A stretch of 64,000 nucleotides of DNA from SIRX01 sp965214475 (GTDB taxonomy: Bacteria; Actinomycetota; Rubrobacteria; Rubrobacterales; Rubrobacteraceae), in the NCBI GenBank assembly GCA_965214475.1, contig OZ243953.1, positions 3,100,001 through 3,164,000 on the forward strand, written 5' to 3'. Made by a program: the position numbers and the translations under genes. Under the pieces are notes generated by a model. The model did not search any database. It saw nothing but the letters and a program-made list of their open reading frames with translations, and had not been told where the DNA came from. This document shows positions 25,599 through 32,939 of the stretch, one piece after another; positions within the stretch are counted from its first letter, which is position 1; every line of letters starts with the position of its first letter.

Positions 25599-26918
25599 TC
25601 ACAGGTTTACCGAGTCCAGGGCTTCGGCCCGATCGAGCGTGCGGATAAAGAGTTCCAGAATTCGCCGCGCGCCCTCGTAGCCGTGAATGCCCGTGTGTAG
25701 AAAGTCCAGGGAAGAGCGGCACAGGTGTCCCCGGGCCACCATCGGTACGTAGAGACCAGGACTCGCCACCACCACATCAGGCCGGGCGGCGTCCGCACGT
25801 TCGATCTGGCCGCGCCAGTCCGGTGATTCGATGACGTCCACGTCCGAGCCGAGAGCCTGTATCTCGGCGGCCAATGCTTTACGGTCCAGGCGTGGCGCCC
25901 CGACCTCCAGCACAACCGCGCCCGCGTCGGCCAGAAAACGGGCTAGCGGTATCTCTAATCCCGTGTCGCCGGCGAAGAAGATTCTCTTGCCCCGGATGCG
26001 GCTCCGGAGATGCTCCAATTTGTTGCGGACCTCGCGGGCTCGGACCAACTCGTTGTACTCCTGTCCGATTGCCGCGGCCACGTCCTGGATAAAGCGGGTC
26101 GTGCCGTCGGCGCCGATGGGCGCGAGAGTACGGACGACCTTTGCCCCGCGCTTCTCCAGGGCTCGCGTGGTGGCGGCCAGGTACGGGTCAGCCAGGGCGA
26201 CGACCGTGCCCTCATCTATTAGGGGCAGGAAATCATCTTCCTCCGCCGGTACGCTACCGACCACCTCGATGCCGGCCCCGCGAAGTTCCGCTGCCAGCTC
26301 TAGGATTGCCCGGGGAGATCCCAACGCCCCAACGAGAACCACCGGGGGAAGTTTCTCTGCCGGCTCCTCTGACCGCTCTCGGAAAGAGAAGCTGCCGAAA
26401 AAGCCGCCGCGCTTCGGCGCCGCCAAAACGACCTCGTCTGTGGGCGAGGACACGCCTGGGGAGATCTCTACCAGCGCAGCGAGTACGCTGTCTTCGAGGT
26501 CGGTACACAAACAGCCGGGGGCCTGGGAGTCTGGACTAACAGCCTTTACGGGGAGCCCCAGGCGCCGGGCCGCGAGTTGGGCTTCAAAGCCCGCGTCGAC
26601 CCCGAGCAATGCGGCCGAGCGTCCCGCCACCAGCAGCGCCAGCTTCACGCCGCTTGCGTCGTCGATGGCTTCGATTACCCGCGAAGCCACCTCCCCTTCC
26701 TCCAGCGTCTCTTCCGGATCGAGGACCATGAACACGGTGCGCGGGTTTTGCGAAGGTTGCCCTCCACCATTGAGGGCCGAAAGCGTCTGGACCAGATAGG
26801 CCTCCGCGCGCGTGCCGATCACCACGATCAAGGCGTCGGGAAGCCTCTCCGCCAGGTCACCTACGGCCTGTAATGGAGATAGCACCTCCGGTATCCCCGA
26901 TTCATTGAGGATGGTCAA
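25599..26918 (-). CDS. BchN-like protein lacking all three Fe-S ligand cysteines
   Basis: A 439-aa nitrogenase-superfamily protein matching BchN along its length: VVIGTRAEAYLVQTL, EDSVLAALVE, PVVLVGALG, DGTTRFIQDVAAAIG, IRGKRIFFAGDTGLEIPLAR, LVARGHLCRSSLDFLH-type C-terminus with HGYEGARRILELF. The three cysteines that hold the NB cluster in BchN align to Ser14 (PEVLSPL), Glu39 (GTRAEAY) and about Arg100 (LVAGRSA). Only unrelated Cys136/138 (GCLCTD) and one C-terminal Cys remain. Start TTG 26918 with GGAGGAA upstream. It follows deoD by 29 nt. BchL is not in the window. I call the fold, not the activity. Confidence 0.85.
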   Translation of the reverse strand: MTILNESGIPEVLSPLQAVGDLAERLPDALIVVIGTRAEAYLVQTLSALNGGGQPSQNPRTVFMVLDPEETLEEGEVASRVIEAIDDASGVKLALLVAGRSAALLGVDAGFEAQLAARRLGLPVKAVSPDSQAPGCLCTDLEDSVLAALVEISPGVSSPTDEVVLAAPKRGGFFGSFSFRERSEEPAEKLPPVVLVGALGSPRAILELAAELRGAGIEVVGSVPAEEDDFLPLIDEGTVVALADPYLAATTRALEKRGAKVVRTLAPIGADGTTRFIQDVAAAIGQEYNELVRAREVRNKLEHLRSRIRGKRIFFAGDTGLEIPLARFLADAGAVVLEVGAPRLDRKALAAEIQALGSDVDVIESPDWRGQIERADAARPDVVVASPGLYVPMVARGHLCRSSLDFLHTGIHGYEGARRILELFIRTLDRAEALDSVNL

Positions 26919-26947
26919 AGTTCCTCCGGCAACCCTTCAGGAAATTG

Positions 26948-27661
26948 CTAGTTTAATGCGTTCAAGGTACCGAGCGCCAGCGTCATCATGTTGTCCACGG
27001 CGCCCTGGAGATCCTCGTCGCTGATACGAACGACCTCTTCGCCTATGGTATCCGAAACCGTAAGCAAACACCCGGCCCGAACGCCGTGCATCGCCGCTAT
27101 CGTAAAGATCGCCGCAGCCTCCATCTCGACCGCCAGAACCCCCAGGCTACTCCATTTCTCACGCGGGTCTTCTTCGGGATCGTAGAAAAGATCCGAGCTG
27201 ACGATCGAACCCATGAACGTCCGGCGTCCGGCGGCCTCCGCGGCGTGATGGGCGGCGTGTACGAGGTCGAAATGAGGCGCGGGCGCGATGGGAACTCCAC
27301 CCGTGAGGTTGGAGACTGTTCCATCCTGTGGGGTGGCCGCGGTGGCGACTACCAGATCTCCTAGCTGCATCCCGTCGCCGTAGCTGCCGCAAGTCCCGAC
27401 CCGCAAAAGGTTCTTTACCCCGAGCTGTATGAGTTCTTCGGTAACGATAGAAGCGCTCGGACAGCCCATCCCCGTTGTCTGGACGGAGACCGGTTTACCC
27501 TTATAAGTGCCGGTGTATCCGAGCATCCCGCGCTCCTCGGTGATCAACTCGGCATCGTCGAAGAAGTTCTCGGCGATGTACGTTGCCCGCCGTGGATCCC
27601 CGGGTAGCAAGACGTTCTCAGCAAAGTCGCCCGGCTCGGCCCTAACGTGAACAGGACTCAT
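26948..27661 (-). CDS. deoD: purine-nucleoside phosphorylase (DeoD type)
   Basis: Phosphorolysis of purine (deoxy)nucleosides to base and (deoxy)ribose-1-phosphate. The 237-aa length is standard for hexameric PNP. Motifs: LLPGDPRRATYIAENF (phosphate site), YTGTYKGKPVSVQTTGMG, RVGTCGSYG, the nucleoside-binding VEMEAAAIFTIA, and SDTIGEE where E. coli DeoD has SDHI, with the catalytic Asp retained. ATG 27661 has AGAAGCAAA upstream. It follows deoA by 92 nt containing an 8-bp tandem repeat and is followed by the BchN-like gene. Confidence 0.95.
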   Translation of the reverse strand: MSPVHVRAEPGDFAENVLLPGDPRRATYIAENFFDDAELITEERGMLGYTGTYKGKPVSVQTTGMGCPSASIVTEELIQLGVKNLLRVGTCGSYGDGMQLGDLVVATAATPQDGTVSNLTGGVPIAPAPHFDLVHAAHHAAEAAGRRTFMGSIVSSDLFYDPEEDPREKWSSLGVLAVEMEAAAIFTIAAMHGVRAGCLLTVSDTIGEEVVRISDEDLQGAVDNMMTLALGTLNALN

Positions 27662-27715
27662 TTTGCTTCTCCTTCCGATTTTCGCAGCTAACCATCTACA
27701 CAGCTTTCTAAATTT

Positions 27716-27747
27716 CTGACTTACTGACTGGCTGAAGTGCTGACTAG
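27716..27747 (-). repeat. four tandem 8-bp repeats between deoA and deoD
   Basis: The plus strand reads four successive octamers CTGACTTA, CTGACTGG, CTGAAGTG, CTGACTAG. The spacing is exactly eight bases with a CTGA core. It sits in the 92-nt gap after the deoA stop. It may be a slippage product or a protein/RNA site; nothing shows which. Confidence 0.5.
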
Positions 27748-27753
27748 CTTTTT

Positions 27754-29019
27754 TTACAGACTATCCAGGATACCAGGGGAACCGTCTACCGGCTCGGCCG
27801 ACATTTCTAGCGCTTTTCTTACCAATTCCTCGGCCCGCTCCGCGTTGCGCCCGCCGTAGAGCCGGGCCACAGGTTGGCCTTTCTCCAATTCGTCTCCAAC
27901 TTTCACCAACACTTCGACCCCGGCGCCAAAGTCCAGGTCGTCATCTTTCTTCTCCCGACCGGCACCGAGCGCTAGGGAGGTGCGTCCGATACCCAGCGCC
28001 GCGAATCGCGAGACGTAACCGCGCCGGGGCGCCACTACTTCGCGGACTACGCCGGAGACCGGCAAGTCTTCCAATGCCTTTGCGTCTCCACCCTGGGCAC
28101 TGACAAACTCTTGAAGTTTCTCGAAGGCTGCTCCGGAGGAGATCGCTTTCTCCACGGCGTCTTCGGCCTCGTCGATACCTCTTAGTTCTAGCAGCCGCGT
28201 AGCGACATACCGGGCTTCGTGGGATAGGCCTTGCGGCACGTTTTCGCCGGTCAAGAGGCGGACGGATTCGCGGACTTCCAGGGCGTTGCCGATGGCGCTG
28301 CCGAGTGGATTGTCCATATCCGTGATGACGGCTGAAGCCTTAATGTCCATTGACTCGCTCAAGCGCACCAGCAACTCGGCCAGCTCGCGGGCGTCTTCCG
28401 GCGTCTTCATGAACGCACCGGAGCCGGCCTTCACGTCGTAGAGCAGATGTCCCGCGCCGGTCGCCGCTTTCTTGGAGACGATAGAGGACCCGATAAGGGG
28501 TAGCGAATCCACGGTGCCGGTCGTGTCGCGGAGGGCGTAGATCGCCTTGTCCGCCGGGGCGAGGCCGCCGGCCTGCAAGATGGCGAGGCCAACCTCCTCG
28601 ACTTGCCGGTAAAATTGCTCTTCGGAGAGGTCGGCGGAGAAGCCGGGGACGGATTCCAGCTTGTCGATCGTACCTCCGGTCAGGCCCAGGCCTCGGCCCG
28701 AGAGCTTGGCAACGGGCGCACCGCAGGCGGCGGCGATGGGCAGTGAGATCAAGGAGATCTTATCCCCAACCCCGCCCGTTGAATGCTTGTCCACGCACTC
28801 CGGAAACGAGTAATGTTCCCCCGATTCGGCCATCGCCTTCGTGAGGGCCAGCGTCTCTTCATACTCCATGCCATGAATAAAAACTGCCATCAAAAGCGAT
28901 GACATCTGGTAGTCGGGGACGACGCCGCTCGTGTAACCTTCGACTACCTTCTGAATTACGTCTTCCGAAAGCGTGCCGCCAAACTTCTTTTGTTCCACAG
29001 CGTCTAATGCCGCGCTCAT
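27754..29019 (-). CDS. deoA: thymidine/pyrimidine-nucleoside phosphorylase
   Basis: Cleaves thymidine, deoxyuridine (and possibly uridine) with phosphate. The 421-aa protein carries the glycosyltransferase-family-3 phosphorylase motif SGRGLGLTGGTIDKLES, the KHSTGGVGDKISL phosphate site, the YALRDTTGTVDSLPLI segment and the C-terminal lipoyl-like barrel-sandwich domain (AGVEVLVKVGDELEKGQPVARL). The N-terminus SAALDAVEQKKFGGTLSE departs slightly from the usual MRAVDxIxxKRDG start, but the length is normal. Part of the nupC-deoB-deoA-deoD run. Confidence 0.95.
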   Translation of the reverse strand: MSAALDAVEQKKFGGTLSEDVIQKVVEGYTSGVVPDYQMSSLLMAVFIHGMEYEETLALTKAMAESGEHYSFPECVDKHSTGGVGDKISLISLPIAAACGAPVAKLSGRGLGLTGGTIDKLESVPGFSADLSEEQFYRQVEEVGLAILQAGGLAPADKAIYALRDTTGTVDSLPLIGSSIVSKKAATGAGHLLYDVKAGSGAFMKTPEDARELAELLVRLSESMDIKASAVITDMDNPLGSAIGNALEVRESVRLLTGENVPQGLSHEARYVATRLLELRGIDEAEDAVEKAISSGAAFEKLQEFVSAQGGDAKALEDLPVSGVVREVVAPRRGYVSRFAALGIGRTSLALGAGREKKDDDLDFGAGVEVLVKVGDELEKGQPVARLYGGRNAERAEELVRKALEMSAEPVDGSPGILDSL

Positions 29020-29241
29020 CTCGAACCCCCGGGATTTATCGTCCTATATGGGGCTCTATTCTACTGGGTGTCCGTGCCACCGGCATCCCCGCGTGGCTAG
29101 CAGACTTAGCCGGTGCAGGACCTGCCTGACTGCTACAGGACCCGTAGATTTTCGTGACAGGAAACAGACCGTATAGAAGTAGCCGAACCGGCGGGCGGTA
29201 AAAAGGAACCGACCCCGACACGGGTCTCGAAGCAAGAAGAC

Positions 29242-30411
29242 CTACCCTAGAAAACTTTCTCCCGGAAGACCATCTTTCCCTACCCCAAGCCAGTCCGCAA
29301 CCGTGGCGCCCAGGTCTGAGAAACCTTTCCGCACTCCGAGGTCCCGCGGTTCTCCGGCGCCAACCATCAGTAGTGGCACCCGCTCCCGGGTGTGGTCTGT
29401 GCCTCTGAAAGTGGGATCGTTGCCGTGGTCGGCCGTGATGATGAGCAAGTCGTCGTCCGTCAGCGCGTCTAGTAGTTGCGGGAGACGGTTGTCGAAGCGG
29501 GTTATGTTTTCGGCCATGCCTTCCGGGTCGCGGCGGTGGCCGTACTTGGCGTCGAAGTCCACGAGGTTGGCGAAGATAAGACCGCTTTCTATGGTGCCGA
29601 GAGATTCGAGGATTGCGTCTACCTTGCCACTGTCGTCGGGATGGCCTGGGAGGTGTTCGGTTATCCCTTTGCCGTCGAAGATGTCCTTTATTTTGCCGAC
29701 GGCGACGACCTCGTGGCCGGCGTCATTTGTTTTGTCGAGGTACGTGTCTTCAAAGGGGGTTATGCCGTAGTCGTGTCGGTTTTCGTTTTCGCGTTCGTAG
29801 TTGTCTTCTTCGCCGTGGAAGGGGCGGGCGATGACGCGCTCGACCATTATGTTGCCCTCGCCGATGAGCATCTTATGGGCCTTTTCGCAGGCTTCGTAGA
29901 GTTCTTCGAGCGGGATGACGTCCGTGTGGGCGGCGAGTTGGAAGACCGAGTCGGCGGAGGTGTAGACGATCCAGGAGCCCGTCTTCTCCTGGTCCGGGCC
30001 AAGCTCCTCGATGATCTCCGTTCCGGAGGCAGGCTTGTTGCCGATTACCTCCCGCTCGGTCTCGTCCTCGAAGCGTGAGAGTATCTCATCGGGGAACCCT
30101 TCCGGGTAGGTCGGTAGCGGGTCGTTTAATACCAGGCCCATCATCTCCCAGTGCCCGGCGAGCGTGGCTTTGGCCGCGGAGTGCTCGACCATCAGGCCGT
30201 GCGAGGCACGGGGCCCGCCAGTGGGGGGGACGCCTTCTAGCTCTTCTACGTTGCCGAGCCCCAATTCTGCGAGGTTCGGAGCTTCGAGGCCGCCAACGGC
30301 TTTCGCGGTATTGCCCAGGGTGTTTGCGCCTTCGTCGCCGAAGTCTGTAGCGTCGGGGGCGTGGCCGGCGCCGAGGCCGTCGAGGACTATTACTATTGCG
30401 CGGCGTCCCAT
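29242..30411 (-). CDS. deoB: phosphopentomutase
   Basis: Interconverts (deoxy)ribose-1- and 5-phosphate, linking the two phosphorylases to central metabolism. The 389-aa alkaline-phosphatase-fold enzyme has the metal/nucleophile site IVLDGLGAGHAPDATDFGDEG-type start (Asp, Asp; Thr in ANTLGN), ATLAGHWEMMG, GNKPASGTEI, YTSADSVFQLAAHTDVI, and the C-terminal metal ligands TADHGNDPT and GTDHTRERVPLL. Lies 19 nt after nupC and 222 nt before deoA; that gap may carry an internal promoter, but I see no convincing one. Confidence 0.95.
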   Translation of the reverse strand: MGRRAIVIVLDGLGAGHAPDATDFGDEGANTLGNTAKAVGGLEAPNLAELGLGNVEELEGVPPTGGPRASHGLMVEHSAAKATLAGHWEMMGLVLNDPLPTYPEGFPDEILSRFEDETEREVIGNKPASGTEIIEELGPDQEKTGSWIVYTSADSVFQLAAHTDVIPLEELYEACEKAHKMLIGEGNIMVERVIARPFHGEEDNYERENENRHDYGITPFEDTYLDKTNDAGHEVVAVGKIKDIFDGKGITEHLPGHPDDSGKVDAILESLGTIESGLIFANLVDFDAKYGHRRDPEGMAENITRFDNRLPQLLDALTDDDLLIITADHGNDPTFRGTDHTRERVPLLMVGAGEPRDLGVRKGFSDLGATVADWLGVGKDGLPGESFLG

Positions 30412-30430
30412 GTTTTCTCCGATCCTTCTC

Positions 30431-31693
30431 TTATCCGATGAGCATTCCGGCTATGGTAGCGCTCATCAGGTTGGCAAGCGTGCCGGCCAGAACGGCCCGG
30501 ATGCCGTATTTGGCGATCTCCGGTCGTCGGTCGGGCGCTATGCCGCCGAGTCCGCCGAGGAGTATCGCCAGCGAGCCGAAGTTGGCGAAGCCGGTGAGGG
30601 AGAAGGTGATGATTGCCGCGGCCTTGTCCGAGAAATTCCCGATGTTGGGGGCGAAGTTGGCGAAGGCGACGAACTCGTTCAGGATAAGTTTCTGGCCGAG
30701 GAAGCTGCCCGCCCGGATCGCCTCTTCCCAAGGGACCCCGATCAGGAACATCAGCGGCGCGAAGATGTAGCCGAGAATCAACTGAAAAGTGAGGTCCGGG
30801 AAACCGACTATGCCTCCCAGGGAGCCCAGGATCAAATTGACCAGCGCGATGAGCGAGATAAAGGCGATCAACATAGCTCCAACGTTGAGCGCCAGGTACA
30901 AACCGTCCGTGGCACCGGCCGCCGCCGCATCTATGACGTTCTGGTGTCCCAGAGGACCGCCACCCGCTTCTTCCTCATCTTCATCAGCGTCCGTTTCGGC
31001 CTCGGCGGCTTCGGTGGCGTCGGCCTCGATAGTATCGGGTTCTTCGGTTTCGGGCATTACCATCTTCGCCATGAGGAGTCCCGCTGGGGCGGCCATGAAG
31101 CTCGCGGCGATCAGGTACTCCAAAGGCGCCCCGAGCAGCGAATACCCGACCAGCACCGACCCCGCAACGGTCGAAAGCCCGCCGACCATGATGGCGAAGA
31201 ACTCCGAGCGGGTCATCCGCTCAATGTAGGGCCGTACGACCAGCGGAGCCTCGGTCTGCCCGACAAAGATGTTGGCCGTCGCGGACATGGACTCGGCCTG
31301 GCTGGTACGCAGCGCTTTCTGGAGTGCGCCCCCGACAATCCTGACGACCCACTGCAAGATGTTCCAGTGGTAGAGCACCGTGGTGAGCGAGGCGAAAAAG
31401 ATGATGACCGGCAAGACCTGGAAGGCGAAGACCACTCCCTCGTCGGGCAAGACAGGTCCGAAGACGAAGTTTATGCCTTCGTTAGCGGAGTTGATAACCG
31501 CCTGCACGCCTTGAGAAACTGCTTGTAAAGCTGTTTTGCCGGCTTCCCAGTACAGCACGATGACGCCGAAGGTGATCTGGATGGCGAGGGCGCCCAGCAC
31601 CGTGCGGGGGTTTATGGCCCGGCGGTTGAGGGAGAGCGCGAACGCCAGGCCGAGGATCACTATCATGCCGCCGATTCCCCATAAGATCTGCAT
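30431..31693 (-). CDS. nupC: concentrative nucleoside transporter (CNT/NupC family)
   Basis: Cation-coupled nucleoside uptake, supplying the downstream deo enzymes. The 420-aa membrane protein has the CNT blocks: SLTTVLYHWNILQWVV, the sodium/nucleoside-site loop FVGQTEAPLVVRPY, MTRSEFFAIMVGGLSTVAGS, ILNEFVAFANFA and LTGFANFGSLAILLGGLG. An unusual acidic insertion of about 35 residues (runs of Glu/Asp/Ala) sits in the loop near residue 220, between the two helix repeats. First gene of the run; the upstream region includes a small hairpin CCCGAGTATTCGGG (31773-31760) of unknown role. Confidence 0.93.
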   Translation of the reverse strand: MQILWGIGGMIVILGLAFALSLNRRAINPRTVLGALAIQITFGVIVLYWEAGKTALQAVSQGVQAVINSANEGINFVFGPVLPDEGVVFAFQVLPVIIFFASLTTVLYHWNILQWVVRIVGGALQKALRTSQAESMSATANIFVGQTEAPLVVRPYIERMTRSEFFAIMVGGLSTVAGSVLVGYSLLGAPLEYLIAASFMAAPAGLLMAKMVMPETEEPDTIEADATEAAEAETDADEDEEEAGGGPLGHQNVIDAAAAGATDGLYLALNVGAMLIAFISLIALVNLILGSLGGIVGFPDLTFQLILGYIFAPLMFLIGVPWEEAIRAGSFLGQKLILNEFVAFANFAPNIGNFSDKAAAIITFSLTGFANFGSLAILLGGLGGIAPDRRPEIAKYGIRAVLAGTLANLMSATIAGMLIG

Positions 31694-31841
31694 TACGTTC
31701 CTCCTGATTGCGGGCTTTTTGTCTGGCGCAATTCACGCCCCGGGGGGCATTCTTGCAAACCCGAATACTCGGGGCCACCTTAGAAGTTGTCGTTTAAGGG
31801 TAGAGACCCTCTCGACCGGTAATCTTACCGAAAGAAGACTT

Positions 31842-32327
31842 ATGTCCCCGAAGGTGGAAGTTCGAGAGGCGACGGAAGAAGACACGAAGGCTATATACGC
31901 GCTGTCGTGCGAGTTGGCCAATGTAGTCGGCGACTCTGATCCGCAGTGGGAAGCTGTGCGGGAGCGGCTGCTGGAGCTCTTGGATACTCCTTCGGCCCGT
32001 ACCCTGGTGGCAGAGGGCGAAGAGGGTGTTCTGGGGGTGGCGAGCTTCTGGATCAAGCCGGACCTCGCCCACGGTGATACCGTCGTCGAGGTTCCGATGC
32101 TGACCGTTCTGGAAGAGGCCCGTCGGCAGGGCATCGGGAAGCTCCTTGTAGAAGCAATACAGAGGTTGGCCTCGACGCACGGGGCTGGGCTCGTCGAACT
32201 TATCGCCACTCCCGACAATGAAGGTGCCCGAAAATTCTATCGTTCGCTGGGATTTGTGGAGACGGATCACGTCTCCCTTGAGTTCAGAGGGGATCTAGAG
32301 GATCCACCAGAGCCCGATGAGGAGTAG
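31842..32327 (+). CDS. GNAT-family N-acetyltransferase
   Basis: A 161-aa acetyl-CoA-dependent acyltransferase. The start is ATG 31842 (MSPKVEVREATEED) behind AAAGAAG; longer upstream reading has no site. Acetyl-CoA-binding motif A is clear (VPMLTVLEEARRQGIGKLLVEAI), as is motif B (GARKFYRSLGFVETDHVSL). Substrate unknown. Its last 33 bases overlap the convergent Yip1-like gene (32295-32327). Confidence 0.88.
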   Translation: MSPKVEVREATEEDTKAIYALSCELANVVGDSDPQWEAVRERLLELLDTPSARTLVAEGEEGVLGVASFWIKPDLAHGDTVVEVPMLTVLEEARRQGIGKLLVEAIQRLASTHGAGLVELIATPDNEGARKFYRSLGFVETDHVSLEFRGDLEDPPEPDEE

Positions 32328-32828
32328 CGTGGTCACCACAACGGCCGTCAGCACGCCCCTCGCGACGGATAATTCCCGGACTTTTATCAACCCAACGGAG
32401 AGCAACACCGCTCCCGCATATCCCCCGGCGACCCATCGCAGCACCGGCACAGCCGAGAGCGGCAAGTAAAAGCCTAACGGATAGGCCACGGTCCGCCACG
32501 TAACGACGTACCCGTATCGCCCGCCTAAAGAGCCCGAATAATAAAGTCCGGCCACTACAAAAGATAGCGGCAGCGGCAACAGCAAGGCTACGACAGCCGG
32601 GTAGAAACCACCGGCGACAAACCAGAATAGCGCCGTCGGAGCGCCGCAGAACGCCAGAAACAGGCCCGGCGCGCGCATGTCCGGCACGCGGGGTAAGACT
32701 TCGAAGAAACGCCTCGGATGGACTAGCAGGCTCGCCAGCAGTCGCAGGTAGCTGGAGAACGGCCTAGAGACATCCCAGTCGCTTGCCCCGCCCCGGATCG
32801 TGTCCCGGTTGTAGCCGCGTTTTGCCAT
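32295..32828 (-). CDS. Yip1-family membrane protein
   Basis: A 177-aa protein with five hydrophobic segments after a soluble 28-residue start. LRLLASLLVHPRRFFEVLPR is the family entry motif that precedes the first helix; the rest is hydrophobic with YSGSLGGRYGYVVTWRTVAYPLG in the middle. It is convergent with the GNAT gene with a 33-bp overlap. Function unknown. Confidence 0.7.
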   Translation of the reverse strand: MAKRGYNRDTIRGGASDWDVSRPFSSYLRLLASLLVHPRRFFEVLPRVPDMRAPGLFLAFCGAPTALFWFVAGGFYPAVVALLLPLPLSFVVAGLYYSGSLGGRYGYVVTWRTVAYPLGFYLPLSAVPVLRWVAGGYAGAVLLSVGLIKVRELSVARGVLTAVVVTTLLLIGLWWIL

Positions 32829-32897
32829 AGGGGGAGTATAGCGAGGGTAGGGGGGATCTGTGGTTCCGAGGGCGGCGTCGGGCGGCGCAAGATCATC

Positions 32898-32903
32898 TAT
32901 AAT
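32898..32903 (+). promoter_or_regulatory. -10 element of the aconitase gene
   Basis: A perfect TATAAT 36 nt upstream of ATG 32940. No matching -35 hexamer is seen at 16-18 nt, so an activator may be needed. GAGAGGG precedes the start codon. Confidence 0.5.
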
Positions 32904-32939
32904 TACCCGAGGGCAGACTACAGAGAGGGTTGCGCGAAT

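Noticed and set aside
25831..26799. 322-codon Ser/Arg-rich frame on the plus strand
   Set aside because: Opposite the BchN-like gene; Ser/Thr/Arg-rich pattern is typical of a shadow frame.
24158..26918. Calling the pair a nitrogenase or a working protochlorophyllide reductase
   Set aside because: Domain order and PCP_red tail fit BchN/BchB rather than NifDK, but the cluster ligands are gone and no BchL or pigment genes are present, so the activity is not supported.
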